Assembly (NCBI GenBank): GCA_947643615.1
Contig: CANRWO010000009.1
Location: 28,605 to 92,604, forward strand
Origin: an uncultured Lachnospiraceae bacterium
GTDB lineage: Bacteria; Bacillota; Clostridia; Lachnospirales; Lachnospiraceae
Length of the DNA: 64,000 bases
Direction of reading: 5' to 3'
The position numbers and the translations under genes were made by a program. Below, one piece after another: positions 53,869 through 62,331 of this stretch. The notes below the pieces were generated by a model that did not search any database, was not told where the DNA came from, and saw only the letters and a program-made list of their open reading frames with translations. The first letter of the stretch is position 1. Each line of letters opens with the position of its first letter.

Positions 53869-55245
53869 ATGAGCAGACAGATCCAAAAGAAACCCACTTT
53901 ATCCCTATCTCCCAAAGAGGTTTCGGAACGCGGTACGAAACAGGGGAAGATACTTTTTACTTCCTATCAGGAAAAAGAATGTGCACTGCTGATACAAAAT
54001 GACCGGCTGACCGCAGCACAGTTCCTTTCCGGGGAAAGAAGTAAGGTAGGGGGCATTTATGTCGGCCAGGTTAAAAATGTGGCGTCAAATATCAACGCCT
54101 GCTTTGTGGAGATAGCAGATAAGGAACTTTGTTTTCTTCCCCTGAAGAAAACCTCCGAGCCATACTTGTTAAACCGAACCTATGACGGAAGGCTGGTGGC
54201 AGGAGATATACTTCTGGTTCAGGTGGACAGAGATGCCCAGAAGACTAAGCAGGCATCCCTAACCACACAGATATCTCTTTCAAACGAGTATTTTGTGCTT
54301 TCCATGGGGAATCAAAAAGTAAATTGCTCATCAAAGCTATGGAAGGCTCAGCGGGAAAAGGTCAAAAAAGAAGTTTGGGGCCTTTTTTCGGAGAGGGGTA
54401 TTTTCCAAAACGGCTTTTTGGTTCAGGACTGGAATATGCTGTTGTCCCCTGCCTGCATCCAGGGACTGCTGGCGGCAGGGGTGCAGACAGAGCACGTCCC
54501 TCTGCCATCCACAGGCTGCATCATCCGCACACAGGCGGCAGAAGAGGCTCCCCAAAATCTATTGGATCGTTTTTACGCCCTTGCGGAGCAATACGTAAAT
54601 CTTTTACATACCGCCAGGCATAAAAACTGTTTTTCCTGCCTGAAGGAACCTCCCTGCGCTGTGGAGACTGCACTGTGCAGCCTGGCCTCTGCGCAGGAGT
54701 ATGAAGAAATCGTAACGGACAGCGAGTACATGTTCGGAGAAGTGGAAAAATATTGTGGTGCACAGGAGCATCCTAAACCTGTACGCTTTTATTCGGACGA
54801 CTTGCTGTCCTTATCCAAATTATATTCTATTGAAAAGAAGATGTCTATGGCGCTGGATCGCCGTGTATGGCTGAAATCGGGTGGTTACATTGTAATCGAT
54901 GCAACGGAGGCTCTGACGGTCATTGATGTCAATTCGGGCAAATATGAAACGGGTAAAGGCACGGAGGAAGCGGCGTTACATGTCAACCAGGAGGCGGCGG
55001 AAGAAATTGCGCTACAGCTGCGCCTTCGAAATATATCGGGCATAATTATCGTGGATTTTATCAATATGGCACAGGATAGTTCCAAAAACCAGGTTTTATC
55101 CCTGTTGAAGCGCCTGACGGATAAGGATAGCATCAAGACTACCGTGGTGGACCTGACTCCCCTTGGCCTGGTGGAAATCACCAGGAAAAAAGTGAGCAAA
55201 TCCCTTTGGGAACAGTATAATGAATTGCAAAAAATGCTGGTGTAG
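53869..55245 (+). CDS. rng: Ribonuclease G/E
   Basis: A 458-residue RNase G-type endonuclease. The S1 domain is embedded in the N-terminal part (GGIYVGQVKNVASNINACFVEI, GDILLVQVDRDAQKTKQASLTTQISL). The catalytic metal-binding aspartates are in TVIDVNSG and IIIVDFINM, and VEITRKKVSKSLWEQ is near the end. RNase E/G cuts single-stranded AU-rich RNA in rRNA maturation and mRNA decay. In many Clostridia rng is followed by rplU and rpmA; here the next gene is a NUDIX hydrolase. Confidence 0.93.
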   Translation: MSRQIQKKPTLSLSPKEVSERGTKQGKILFTSYQEKECALLIQNDRLTAAQFLSGERSKVGGIYVGQVKNVASNINACFVEIADKELCFLPLKKTSEPYLLNRTYDGRLVAGDILLVQVDRDAQKTKQASLTTQISLSNEYFVLSMGNQKVNCSSKLWKAQREKVKKEVWGLFSERGIFQNGFLVQDWNMLLSPACIQGLLAAGVQTEHVPLPSTGCIIRTQAAEEAPQNLLDRFYALAEQYVNLLHTARHKNCFSCLKEPPCAVETALCSLASAQEYEEIVTDSEYMFGEVEKYCGAQEHPKPVRFYSDDLLSLSKLYSIEKKMSMALDRRVWLKSGGYIVIDATEALTVIDVNSGKYETGKGTEEAALHVNQEAAEEIALQLRLRNISGIIIVDFINMAQDSSKNQVLSLLKRLTDKDSIKTTVVDLTPLGLVEITRKKVSKSLWEQYNELQKMLV

Positions 55246-55276
55246 CAGTCGTCGATAGGAATGGAGGGTATGATTT

Positions 55277-55834
55277 ATGGAACTGATCCGCTTTGAAAAG
55301 GTAAGGGACGGAAAATATCTCAAAAATTATGAGATCACATATCTCAATAAATTAGGCAGGGAGAAAAAATACGAGATTGTAAGCAGGAGAGACCTGTCAG
55401 GAGCAAAAGACTTGGGAGGTGCACCCAGCGGAGTTTCTATCATTGCTACTAATAATGATAGCCTTTTGTTGCTTCATGAATTCCGTATGGGTGTAAACCG
55501 CAACGTCTATAACCTATGTGCGGGAATGATTGAAAACGGTGAAGATATTGAAGCATGTATTGTCCGCGAGTTATATGAAGAGACAGGACTTAAAGTAAAG
55601 GAAATCAAAAAAATCCTGCCGCCATCTTTTGCCGCCGTAGCATTTTCTGATACAACTACATATATTGCCTTTGTGGAAGTTGAAGGTGATTTTGAAGATA
55701 ATTCCTCTGCAAATGAACAAATATCCGCAAAATTTTATACCCGCCCGGAAGTAACTGCACTGATCGATGCCGGTGAGCCTTTCAGTTCCCGTGCACAGTT
55801 GGCTGCATACCTGTTTTCTGTAGGAGGCATATAA
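55277..55834 (+). CDS. NUDIX hydrolase (ADP-ribose pyrophosphatase-like)
   Basis: A 185-residue hydrolase. The Nudix box is GMIENGEDIEACIVRELYEETGLKVKE (G-x5-E-x7-REUXEEXGU pattern, with the first gap fitting). The preceding VNRNVYNLCAGMI and overall length match ADP-ribose pyrophosphatases of the NudF/YffH type. Substrate not proven. GGAGGG lies 13 bp upstream. It is the last plus-strand gene before a largely non-coding AT-rich stretch. Confidence 0.85.
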   Translation: MELIRFEKVRDGKYLKNYEITYLNKLGREKKYEIVSRRDLSGAKDLGGAPSGVSIIATNNDSLLLLHEFRMGVNRNVYNLCAGMIENGEDIEACIVRELYEETGLKVKEIKKILPPSFAAVAFSDTTTYIAFVEVEGDFEDNSSANEQISAKFYTRPEVTALIDAGEPFSSRAQLAAYLFSVGGI

Positions 55835-55967
55835 GATAAGAATAACGGGATTAAACTGGTTCTGCCAATCATATTATACAAAGCTTATTAAGCCAACTTG
55901 TCAAGTATGGTGCCCCGGAGCAAGGGGAAAGAGTGATGTTGGCAGAAATACAACTATGCGCAAAAGA

Positions 55968-56042
55968 CAAGTTTAACGAATAGTTGCGAGGATGCTATAA
56001 GGTTTTGTACTATTAAATGGCCTCAACTATTCGTTAAACTTG
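55968..56042. repeat. 22-bp inverted repeat with conserved 29-nt loop
   Basis: CAAGTTTAACGAATAGTTG..AGG (55968) pairs with the reverse-complementary arm at 56021-56042, broken only by a 2-nt bulge. The loop, TGCTATAAGGTTTT..TATTAAATGG, recurs at 56132 and partly at 56204. Confidence 0.85.
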
Positions 56043-56105
56043 CTACCTGATAATGAAGTACTTGCTATCTGGTAATGAAGTAATTCCTGCTTTCTGGCAA
56101 CAAAG
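56040..56105. repeat. 22-bp tandem repeat, three copies
   Basis: Units start at 56040, 56062 and 56084; the first two differ at only a few bases (TTGCTACCTGATAATGAAGT), and the third is degenerate. Confidence 0.7.
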
Positions 56106-56300
56106 CTTTCCGATAGTTTGAGTTGGTTGATTGCTATAAGGTTTTTTATATTATTAAATGGTCCCAACGCTTGTTGTAGGGTTTAGTGAAATTTTTTTGA
56201 ATGTGCTCAGTCTTTTGTGTTATTAAATAGAACGTCCAAAGAGTTTGCCCTAAGAGCCGGATACATCAAAATCCGGATATTGATTAAGTTTTTTAAGGCT

Positions 56301-56669
56301 TTAATCCGGTATACCACCATCATATTTTTGGCTTTGTTTAGCTCTTATGGTACATGCCGGTATAGTCCTATTGTGTACCGTTTGTATGCAACATAGCCTT
56401 ACAAACTGTGTAATGCTCATATTGTACTCTCCGGCCATTTTGCTTATTTGGAGATATATTTCCTCACTTAAGCGGAAGTTCATTTGTTTTGTACTTTTCT
56501 CTTTTTCTGTATAATAATCATTAGCATTAAGCAACCAACTACCATTAATGATATCCATACAGCATATTTTAGCATACGTTGTAGCATCAATATCGTATGC
56601 TTTTGCGTAATCTTTTATTAATTGGAATGTTTCTTCCGATAAACGGAAATTAATTTGATGCTTTTTCAT
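56301..56669 (-). CDS. Tandem ribbon-helix-helix-like small protein
   Basis: A 122-residue protein with two copies of a short N-terminal strand plus helices: QINFRLSEETFQLIKDYAKAY (2-34) and QMNFRLSEEIYLQISKMAGEY (about 62-94), each ending in a Cys-Cys. This is the plan of a CopG/Arc-type RHH fold repeated in one chain, which could bind DNA as a monomer. AGGAG lies 8 bp before the start. RHH proteins of this size are usually autoregulators of plasmid or toxin-antitoxin genes. No toxin partner is adjacent. Confidence 0.7.
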   Translation of the reverse strand: MKKHQINFRLSEETFQLIKDYAKAYDIDATTYAKICCMDIINGSWLLNANDYYTEKEKSTKQMNFRLSEEIYLQISKMAGEYNMSITQFVRLCCIQTVHNRTIPACTIRAKQSQKYDGGIPD

Positions 56670-57264
56670 CGGTTTATTCTCCTAATTTTTATATGTGTAC
56701 TTTTATGTATTCAACTTTTGGCAATATGAAGCAATGAACAATATGCAACCATGATTATATGAAGAAAAGGTTTTGTTTGATGATTCAGATAAGGCTGATT
56801 AAGTAATCAGTGATATTTACCATGATATTCAAGCTGTTTTTTAAGGCATAATAAATAACCCGGTGGAAGAATATATAAAGTGTAAATATAAAGCAAAAAT
56901 ATAAAATAAATATAGAAAATAAATACATAATAAGTAATAAGCCATTTATGGGAAATTATAACTTTTAGACATAAAGGGAGCACATGTTATGCATAAACTT
57001 AAAATTGGGAATTAATGCATATCTTGTAAATGATTTGAAGTATAAAAGAAGCAAAACTATAAACACTATAAAAACTTAAGAAATGTTATGTATAGTCCGG
57101 AATATAAGCCAAATAATGTATTAGTAATGTTGTAAAATTTGTTAATTTGACCATAACACTGAAAAATCCAAACGTACTGCTTCAATCTGCAATTAATAAT
57201 TATTCTACGGGGGTTTATCAGATATAATTCAGACAATTTACAAGATGTGTATTGATTGGAAATA
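56670..57264. other. AT-rich non-coding region
   Basis: About 595 bp of very AT-rich sequence. Apart from a likely promoter for the RHH gene (TATAAA near 56680) and a small palindrome CTGATT-AAGT-AATCAG near 56793-56808, nothing gene-like was seen. Confidence 0.5.
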
Positions 57265-57313
57265 AATGAATTCGCCAAATGCCATTAATGCATAGGCATT
57301 TGGCGAATTCATT
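57265..57313. terminator. Strong hairpin after the flotillin gene
   Basis: AATGAATTCGCCAAATGCC pairs perfectly with GGCATTTGGCGAATTCATT, a 19-bp stem with an 11-nt loop, about 65 bp beyond the flotillin stop. It probably ends the leftward flotillin transcript. Confidence 0.75.
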
Positions 57314-57378
57314 AGTAGGAATCATACTTTACATATTCATTTTCCGGTGATGTATTTATTCGCCTAAATTATTCCCAG

Positions 57379-58842
57379 CTACTGGATCTGTGTATCCCCT
57401 GCTGAAGAATTATTCTGGGAGCTTACGGTAGCCACTTTCCCGGCCAGGAAACCGGACAATACAGCCTGCAGGTCAACTCCTGTTGATTCTTTTAAGCCGT
57501 CCGTAATTTGTACCACTGTACCCATGACATCTTTCATGAGCTTTGCAGAATTCCCATCACCGTACATAGTAATCCTGTCTACATTGGACAAAGGTTCTGC
57601 CGCATTCTTGACTACTTCGGGCAATGCCTTAAAGTACATTTCCAGCACAGCGGCTTCGCCCATCTTTGCCATAGCTTCAGCCTTTTTCTCAATACCTTCC
57701 GCTTCTGCTACAGCTTTTGCACGGATTGCTTCGGCTTCAGCTACGCCGCGGGTACGGATACCTTCCGCCTCCTGCTCCATGGTGTACTTCTTGGCGTCAG
57801 CCTGCGCCCTCATAGCTTCAGACTCTTTTTCAGTTTCAAATTTCTTAGCTTCAGCCTCACGCTGACGTTCATATAACTGAGCATCTGCAAATTGCTGCTT
57901 TGCAAACTTTTCAGCCTCAGCCTTTTTCTTAACCTGAGCATCCAACGCCTGCTCCATTACTTCGGCTTCTCTCTGCTTTAAGAGGATTTCTTTCTCCTGC
58001 TTCGCAATATTTGCATTTGCAGTGGTAACTTCTACGGTTTTCCGCTGCTCTTCTTCCTGGATCTTATACGCCGCATCAGCCTCTGCACGCTTAACATCAG
58101 CTTCTCGTTTTAATTCAGCCTTCTGGATATCCAGTTCATTCTTTTTCTTGGCAATTTCAGATTCCGCATTCACCTCGGCCTCATTAGCTTCCCGTTTTGC
58201 CTGAGCCTGGGCCTTAGCTATCTCCTTCTCGCTTTCCGCCCTGGAAATAGCGGCGTTTTTCTGGATCTTTACAATATTGTCCACGCCGAGGTTTTCAATG
58301 ACTCCGTTGCCGTCCACAAAGTTTTGTACGTTAAAACTAATGATATCCAAACCCATTGCAGCAAGATCCGGTTCAGCGTTTTCCTTTACAAGCATTGCGA
58401 ACTTCTGCCTGTCAGATACCATCTCTTCTAATGCCATCTTGCCGACGATCTCACGGACATTACCTTCCAAAACCTCTCTGGCAACATGCCCTATGTATTC
58501 CGGCTTCTTGTTCAGGAAATTCTGTGCCGCCAGCTTTAAACGCTCCTCATTGTCGCTGATTTTCACATTAACGGTTGCATCCACATTGATATTGATGTAA
58601 TCTGCCGTAGGGACCGCACTTGAAGTTTTTACGTCAATAGGGATCAGCTGCAGGTTCAGGGCATCCTTGCGTTCCAAAAAAGGAATTTTTATTCCTGCTT
58701 TACCGATCAGTACTTTAGGTCTTTTCCGAAGTCCTGATATGATCAGGGCAGTATCCGGTGAAGCTTTCACATAACCGGTAAGAAATATGACTATCAGAAA
58801 GATAATAACTATTACTGCTACAGATGTTACAATGTTAAACAT
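57379..58842 (-). CDS. floT: Flotillin-like SPFH protein
   Basis: A 487-residue membrane-scaffold protein. An N-terminal hydrophobic hairpin (TSVAVIVIIFLIVIFLTGYV) leads to an SPFH domain (PDTALIISGLRKRPKVLIGKAG, VDATVNVKISDN, GNVREIVGKMALEEM) and a long Ala/Glu/Lys coiled coil (about 195-400) with repeated EAEAIRAKAVAEAEGIEKKAEAMA-type heptads. Flotillins form detergent-resistant microdomains and support signalling and division. The usual NfeD/YuaF partner gene is not adjacent. GGAGGGG precedes the start and a good promoter lies upstream. Confidence 0.9.
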   Translation of the reverse strand: MFNIVTSVAVIVIIFLIVIFLTGYVKASPDTALIISGLRKRPKVLIGKAGIKIPFLERKDALNLQLIPIDVKTSSAVPTADYININVDATVNVKISDNEERLKLAAQNFLNKKPEYIGHVAREVLEGNVREIVGKMALEEMVSDRQKFAMLVKENAEPDLAAMGLDIISFNVQNFVDGNGVIENLGVDNIVKIQKNAAISRAESEKEIAKAQAQAKREANEAEVNAESEIAKKKNELDIQKAELKREADVKRAEADAAYKIQEEEQRKTVEVTTANANIAKQEKEILLKQREAEVMEQALDAQVKKKAEAEKFAKQQFADAQLYERQREAEAKKFETEKESEAMRAQADAKKYTMEQEAEGIRTRGVAEAEAIRAKAVAEAEGIEKKAEAMAKMGEAAVLEMYFKALPEVVKNAAEPLSNVDRITMYGDGNSAKLMKDVMGTVVQITDGLKESTGVDLQAVLSGFLAGKVATVSSQNNSSAGDTQIQ

Positions 58843-58893
58843 ATGTTCCCCTCCACTTTCTCTTATGTATATTTTATGTGTCCCTGCATGTCT

Positions 58894-58922
58894 ATCATAC
58901 CATAGTTCCGTAACAGGTTCAA
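58894..58922 (-). promoter_or_regulatory. Promoter of the flotillin gene
   Basis: Leftward TTGAAC and TATGAT (preceded by TGG) are separated by 17 bp, 52 bp before the flotillin start. Confidence 0.7.
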
Positions 58923-58970
58923 AAGATTTCTCAGGACATTAAACTTTTTATTATATAAAATATTGCACTT

Positions 58971-59423
58971 TCAACCGCAGATTTCTTCTGAATCCAGCCA
59001 TACGGTAAATGGGCCGTCGTTTAGGAGTGATACTTTCATTTCGGCTCCGAAGCTGCCCTCTTCTACTTTCTCAATCTCCTGCCTGCATCGTTGAATAATA
59101 TACTGGTATAATTCATTTGCCATTTCCGGGGAACCGGCATGGATGAAAGACGGACGGTTTCCTTTTTTGCAGTCCGCATATAGAGTAAATTGGGAAATCA
59201 ACAGCATTTGTCCATCCACTGTCTTAATATCCAAGTTGGTCTTGCCGTTTTCATCTTCAAATATCCTAAGTCCGATTAATTTTTTGACCATCTTATCTGC
59301 AATCGCTTCCGTATCAGTACCGGTGATACCCACAAAGACCAGATATCCCTTACCAATACTCCCGATTACCTGATTTTCTACTTCAACGCTCGCCTGCGTT
59401 ACTCTCTGAACCAAAAATCTCAT
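58971..59423 (-). CDS. dtd: D-aminoacyl-tRNA deacylase
   Basis: A 150-residue Dtd that hydrolyses D-amino acids from mischarged tRNA. The start MRFLVQRVTQASVEVENQVIGSIGKG, the catalytic SQFTLYADCKKGNRPSF motif and the C-terminal NDGPFTVWLDS are diagnostic. GGGGGAG lies before the chosen ATG; an ATG seven codons upstream lacks one. It lies 37 bp downstream of the AI-2E family transporter gene, probably co-transcribed. Confidence 0.95.
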   Translation of the reverse strand: MRFLVQRVTQASVEVENQVIGSIGKGYLVFVGITGTDTEAIADKMVKKLIGLRIFEDENGKTNLDIKTVDGQMLLISQFTLYADCKKGNRPSFIHAGSPEMANELYQYIIQRCRQEIEKVEEGSFGAEMKVSLLNDGPFTVWLDSEEICG

Positions 59424-59460
59424 TTGTCTCCCCCTGTGCTTCATAAGAGAATTCCAAAAC

Positions 59461-60771
59461 TTATTTGTCTATAGAAGTATTGTCCTGCTTTTTCTGCTTG
59501 ATATGCTTTGATTTTGTATGCTTATTTTCCGGCATACTCACATGTAAACCGTTTCCGTCTATATAGTCAAGCTTCTCATATTGTTTTGTCTCATAGGGCA
59601 GCTTCTTCTTTTGCAAAGCGGAGTTGACCAGTGAACGGATAGCCGCATAGATCACCGCAAAAATAGGCACACCGATGATCATGCCCAATACCCCGAACAA
59701 ACCGCCGAACAGGGTGATGGAAGATATTACCCAAAAGCCGGTAAGGCCTGTGGAGCTTCCCAGGATCTTAGGCCCCAGGACATTGCCGTCGAATTGCTGC
59801 AGAATCAGGATAAACAATAAAAAGTAAACACAATTCAGGGGATGGATCGGGTCTACGATAAAGACTAATATACCGCAGGGGATCGCTCCCAGGTATGGGC
59901 CAAAGAAAGGGATTACATTCGTGACTCCAATGATCACACTGACCAACGCCGCATACGGAGTATGCAGGATGGATGTACCGATAAAACACAGTATTCCGAT
60001 GATAATGGAATCCAGTATCTTCCCGCTTATGAATCCGATAAATGTCCTGTGCGTAAAACGGAAATTACGGATCACTATGTTGGCCATGTCCCTTTCAAAT
60101 ACCGCATAAACAATCTTTTTAGCCTGACCGGCAAATTTTTCCTTGCTGGCAAGGACATAGATTGAAATGATAAAACCGATTATACTGTCCCATAATACTC
60201 CAAGGACATTGATGACGCTGAGGGACACCGTGCGGATCAAAGGACTGATCTTAGTAAAATCATTCATCCATTTTTCAAGCTCATCCGAATATTTATTTAC
60301 ATTTCGGACAACATATTCTCCCACTTCAGGATTATCCTCAAGCAGTTTATCCAGCCACTTGATAAAATTATTGGTATAAGATTCAAAATTGGTAATGATA
60401 TTTTGGATACTGGGAATGATCTGCGACAGCAGCATTGCGACCAGCAGATAGATCAACGATACAAACAGGAATGCGGTGACCAGTATGCCGATTCCTCTTA
60501 TTACAGAGTTTCGCTTTGCAGTTTCCTTAATCCCGCACTTATTACAAAGCGGGATCAAAATCTTATCTTCCAGGAAGTTCAAAATGGGGGTAAGCAGATA
60601 TGCCATAACCAAACCCAGCATAACCGGCATTACAATATCTGCTACCATTCCTATACCCAACCGGATACTGGAATGGTGGAACATAAAATAATAAAAGACA
60701 ATGCTGGCTGCGATTACCAGAAATGCTGTCAACCCCCATTTAAAATACTTATTGTCAATTTTGAACTTCAT
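59461..60771 (-). CDS. AI-2E family transporter (PerM-like)
   Basis: A 436-residue polytopic protein with about eight helices. The middle has GLVMAYLLTPILNFLEDKILIPL and the late PFFGPYLGAIPCGILVFIVDP and GPKILGSSTGLTGFWVISSITLFGGLFG, signatures of this family. Members transport sodium, drugs or possibly AI-2; the substrate here is unknown. AGAGGGG precedes this ATG. The frame extends upstream to 60912 but would overlap rubrerythrin and lose the SD, so that longer form was rejected. Confidence 0.88.
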   Translation of the reverse strand: MKFKIDNKYFKWGLTAFLVIAASIVFYYFMFHHSSIRLGIGMVADIVMPVMLGLVMAYLLTPILNFLEDKILIPLCNKCGIKETAKRNSVIRGIGILVTAFLFVSLIYLLVAMLLSQIIPSIQNIITNFESYTNNFIKWLDKLLEDNPEVGEYVVRNVNKYSDELEKWMNDFTKISPLIRTVSLSVINVLGVLWDSIIGFIISIYVLASKEKFAGQAKKIVYAVFERDMANIVIRNFRFTHRTFIGFISGKILDSIIIGILCFIGTSILHTPYAALVSVIIGVTNVIPFFGPYLGAIPCGILVFIVDPIHPLNCVYFLLFILILQQFDGNVLGPKILGSSTGLTGFWVISSITLFGGLFGVLGMIIGVPIFAVIYAAIRSLVNSALQKKKLPYETKQYEKLDYIDGNGLHVSMPENKHTKSKHIKQKKQDNTSIDK

Positions 60772-60814
60772 AAAATTTTCCCCTCTTTGGTATGGATTTA
60801 ATTCTATAATACTC

Positions 60815-61411
60815 TTATCTGACGAAAGGCGCAAGTTCAAATCGAATGAAATAACCCTGGTCATGTTGGCAGACAGGGCAAACTGCCGGCGCTTTCGTAC
60901 CCTTTGACACAAATCCGCAGTTCAGGCACATCCATTCCTCTTCTACGTTGGAGACAAAGAGCTTGCCTTCTTTGAGCAGCTGGGCAAATTTTCCGAATCG
61001 GTCACCATGGATCTTTTCAATTTCGGCTATTTGCAGGAAAGTTGCCGCGATCCTGTCGAAGCCTTCTTCTTTTGCCTTCTCGCCAAATGATTTGTAGACA
61101 TCATCATGTTCCTCATATTCATTATGTTGTGCCATAGAAAGCAAATCTGCCACGTTGACAGAAATATCCACCGGGTAACCACCGTCAATGAGGATAGTCT
61201 CCCCTGCCATCTCTTTTAAGTGATTATAAAAAATCTCGGCATGTTCCTTTTCCTGAGAGGCTGTGAATGCAAAAACTGCGCTGACCACATACAAACCGTC
61301 CTTCTTTGCCTGGGAAGCCGCAAAGGTATATCTGTTCCTGGCCTGGCTTTCTCCGGCAAAGGCCCTCATCAGGTTGTCTTTTGTAATGCTGTTTCTAAAT
61401 TCCACCGCCAT
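60815..61411 (-). CDS. Rubrerythrin
   Basis: A 198-residue rubrerythrin that reduces hydrogen peroxide in anaerobes. The di-iron four-helix domain holds the Glu/His ligands (FAGESQARNRYTFAAS, ASQEKEHAEIFYNHL, EIEKIHGDRFGKF), and the C-terminal rubredoxin-like domain has WMCLNCGFVSKGTKAPAVCPVCQ (CxxC...CxxC). AAGGAGAG precedes the ATG. It is divergent from ttcA. Its stop lies only 43 bp before the AI-2E-family start. Confidence 0.93.
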   Translation of the reverse strand: MAVEFRNSITKDNLMRAFAGESQARNRYTFAASQAKKDGLYVVSAVFAFTASQEKEHAEIFYNHLKEMAGETILIDGGYPVDISVNVADLLSMAQHNEYEEHDDVYKSFGEKAKEEGFDRIAATFLQIAEIEKIHGDRFGKFAQLLKEGKLFVSNVEEEWMCLNCGFVSKGTKAPAVCPVCQHDQGYFIRFELAPFVR

Positions 61412-61526
61412 AGATTTACTCTCCTTATACTTTTGGGTTGAAAGTGACATTTGTTTCAATCAATATACTGCATAAACGGACAATAACAGTATATCCATAT
61501 AAAAGCAAAATATAATCCCGGAACTC

Positions 61527-61555
61527 TTTGATTTCTGCAAAGAATCGTTTATAAT
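61527..61555 (+). promoter_or_regulatory. Promoter of the ttcA-like gene
   Basis: TTTGAT and consensus TATAAT are separated by 17 bp, 35 bp before the start codon. Confidence 0.65.
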
Positions 61556-61590
61556 GTAAAAGATAAAATCATTTCGTTACGGAGGGATAA

Positions 61591-62331
61591 ATGAAACTGC
61601 AGCAAGTGCTAAGCCATGTCCGGAGGGCAGTGGATGATTACCATATGATTCAGGACGGGGACAGGATTGCAATCGGGATATCCGGAGGCAAAGACAGTCT
61701 CACACTCCTGTATGCAATGAATGACCTGAAACGCTTTTATCCCGAACACTTCGAGATTCATGCGGTGACGGTGGATCTTGGGTTTGATAACCTGAATTTG
61801 GACAGGATCCGGGAATTATGTAATACACTCCGTGTAGAATACACCGTAGTCAAAACGGATATTGCCAAAATTATATTTGAAGAGCGCAAAGAGGAAAACC
61901 CCTGTTCTCTCTGTGCTAAAATGAGGAAAGGCGCATTAAATCAGGCTATCAAAGAGGCTGGCTGCAACAAAGTTGCATATGCGCATCATAAGGATGATGT
62001 GGTAGAAACCATGCTGATGTCCCTGATTTATGAGGGCCGATTCCATACATTTGCCCCAGTCACTTACCTGGACCGCATGGATCTTACCGTTATCAGGCCA
62101 TTAATGTATATGAATGAAGCCGATGTAATTGGTTTTGTAAACAAATATGATGTCCCGGTAGTAAAAAGTCCCTGCCCGGCAGACGGGCATACCAAACGGG
62201 AATATGTGAAAAATCTTCTTCGGCAGTTAAATCTTGAAAACCCCGGCGTAAAAGAGCGTATGTTTACCGCTGTCAGAACCGGAAATATGAAAGGTTGGGT
62301 GGAGTATTTTGGCAGTAATGAAATCAGATAA
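61591..62331 (+). CDS. ttcA: TtcA-like tRNA 2-thiocytidine synthetase family protein
   Basis: A 246-residue PP-loop ATPase. The P-loop is IGISGGKDSLTLLYA near residue 31. Then NPCSLCAKMRKGALNQAI gives a CxxC for an iron-sulfur cluster, and AYAHHKDDVVETMLMSLIYEGRFHTFAP plus SPCPADGHTKREYVK match the TtcA group, which thiolates cytidine-32 in tRNA. Clostridial proteins of this type may have other tRNA targets, so the substrate is uncertain. The stop overlaps the recombinase start by 14 bp. Confidence 0.8.
   Translation: MKLQQVLSHVRRAVDDYHMIQDGDRIAIGISGGKDSLTLLYAMNDLKRFYPEHFEIHAVTVDLGFDNLNLDRIRELCNTLRVEYTVVKTDIAKIIFEERKEENPCSLCAKMRKGALNQAIKEAGCNKVAYAHHKDDVVETMLMSLIYEGRFHTFAPVTYLDRMDLTVIRPLMYMNEADVIGFVNKYDVPVVKSPCPADGHTKREYVKNLLRQLNLENPGVKERMFTAVRTGNMKGWVEYFGSNEIR

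Larger units (their letters stand above)
55835..56300. other. Hairpin-rich non-coding region
   Basis: No ORF. It holds an 86-nt cloverleaf-like element (TCTGCCAA 55861 / TTGGCAGA 55939 with internal CCCC/GGGG), a 22-bp inverted repeat, a 22-bp tandem repeat and three copies of a TGCT...TATTAAATGG block (annotated separately), and CCGGAT/ATCCGG (56258/56271) just before the RHH gene's end. Confidence 0.7.

Noticed and set aside
55861..55946. tRNA or tRNA-like gene in the cloverleaf-like element.
   Set aside because: Outer pairing is tRNA-sized but there is no T-loop or D-loop consensus and no recognisable anticodon arm.
55993..56230. CRISPR array, because three similar blocks recur with roughly 70- and 140-bp spacing.
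   Set aside because: Only two good copies and one partial, one of them inside a long inverted repeat, no uniform repeat-spacer units and no cas genes in the window.
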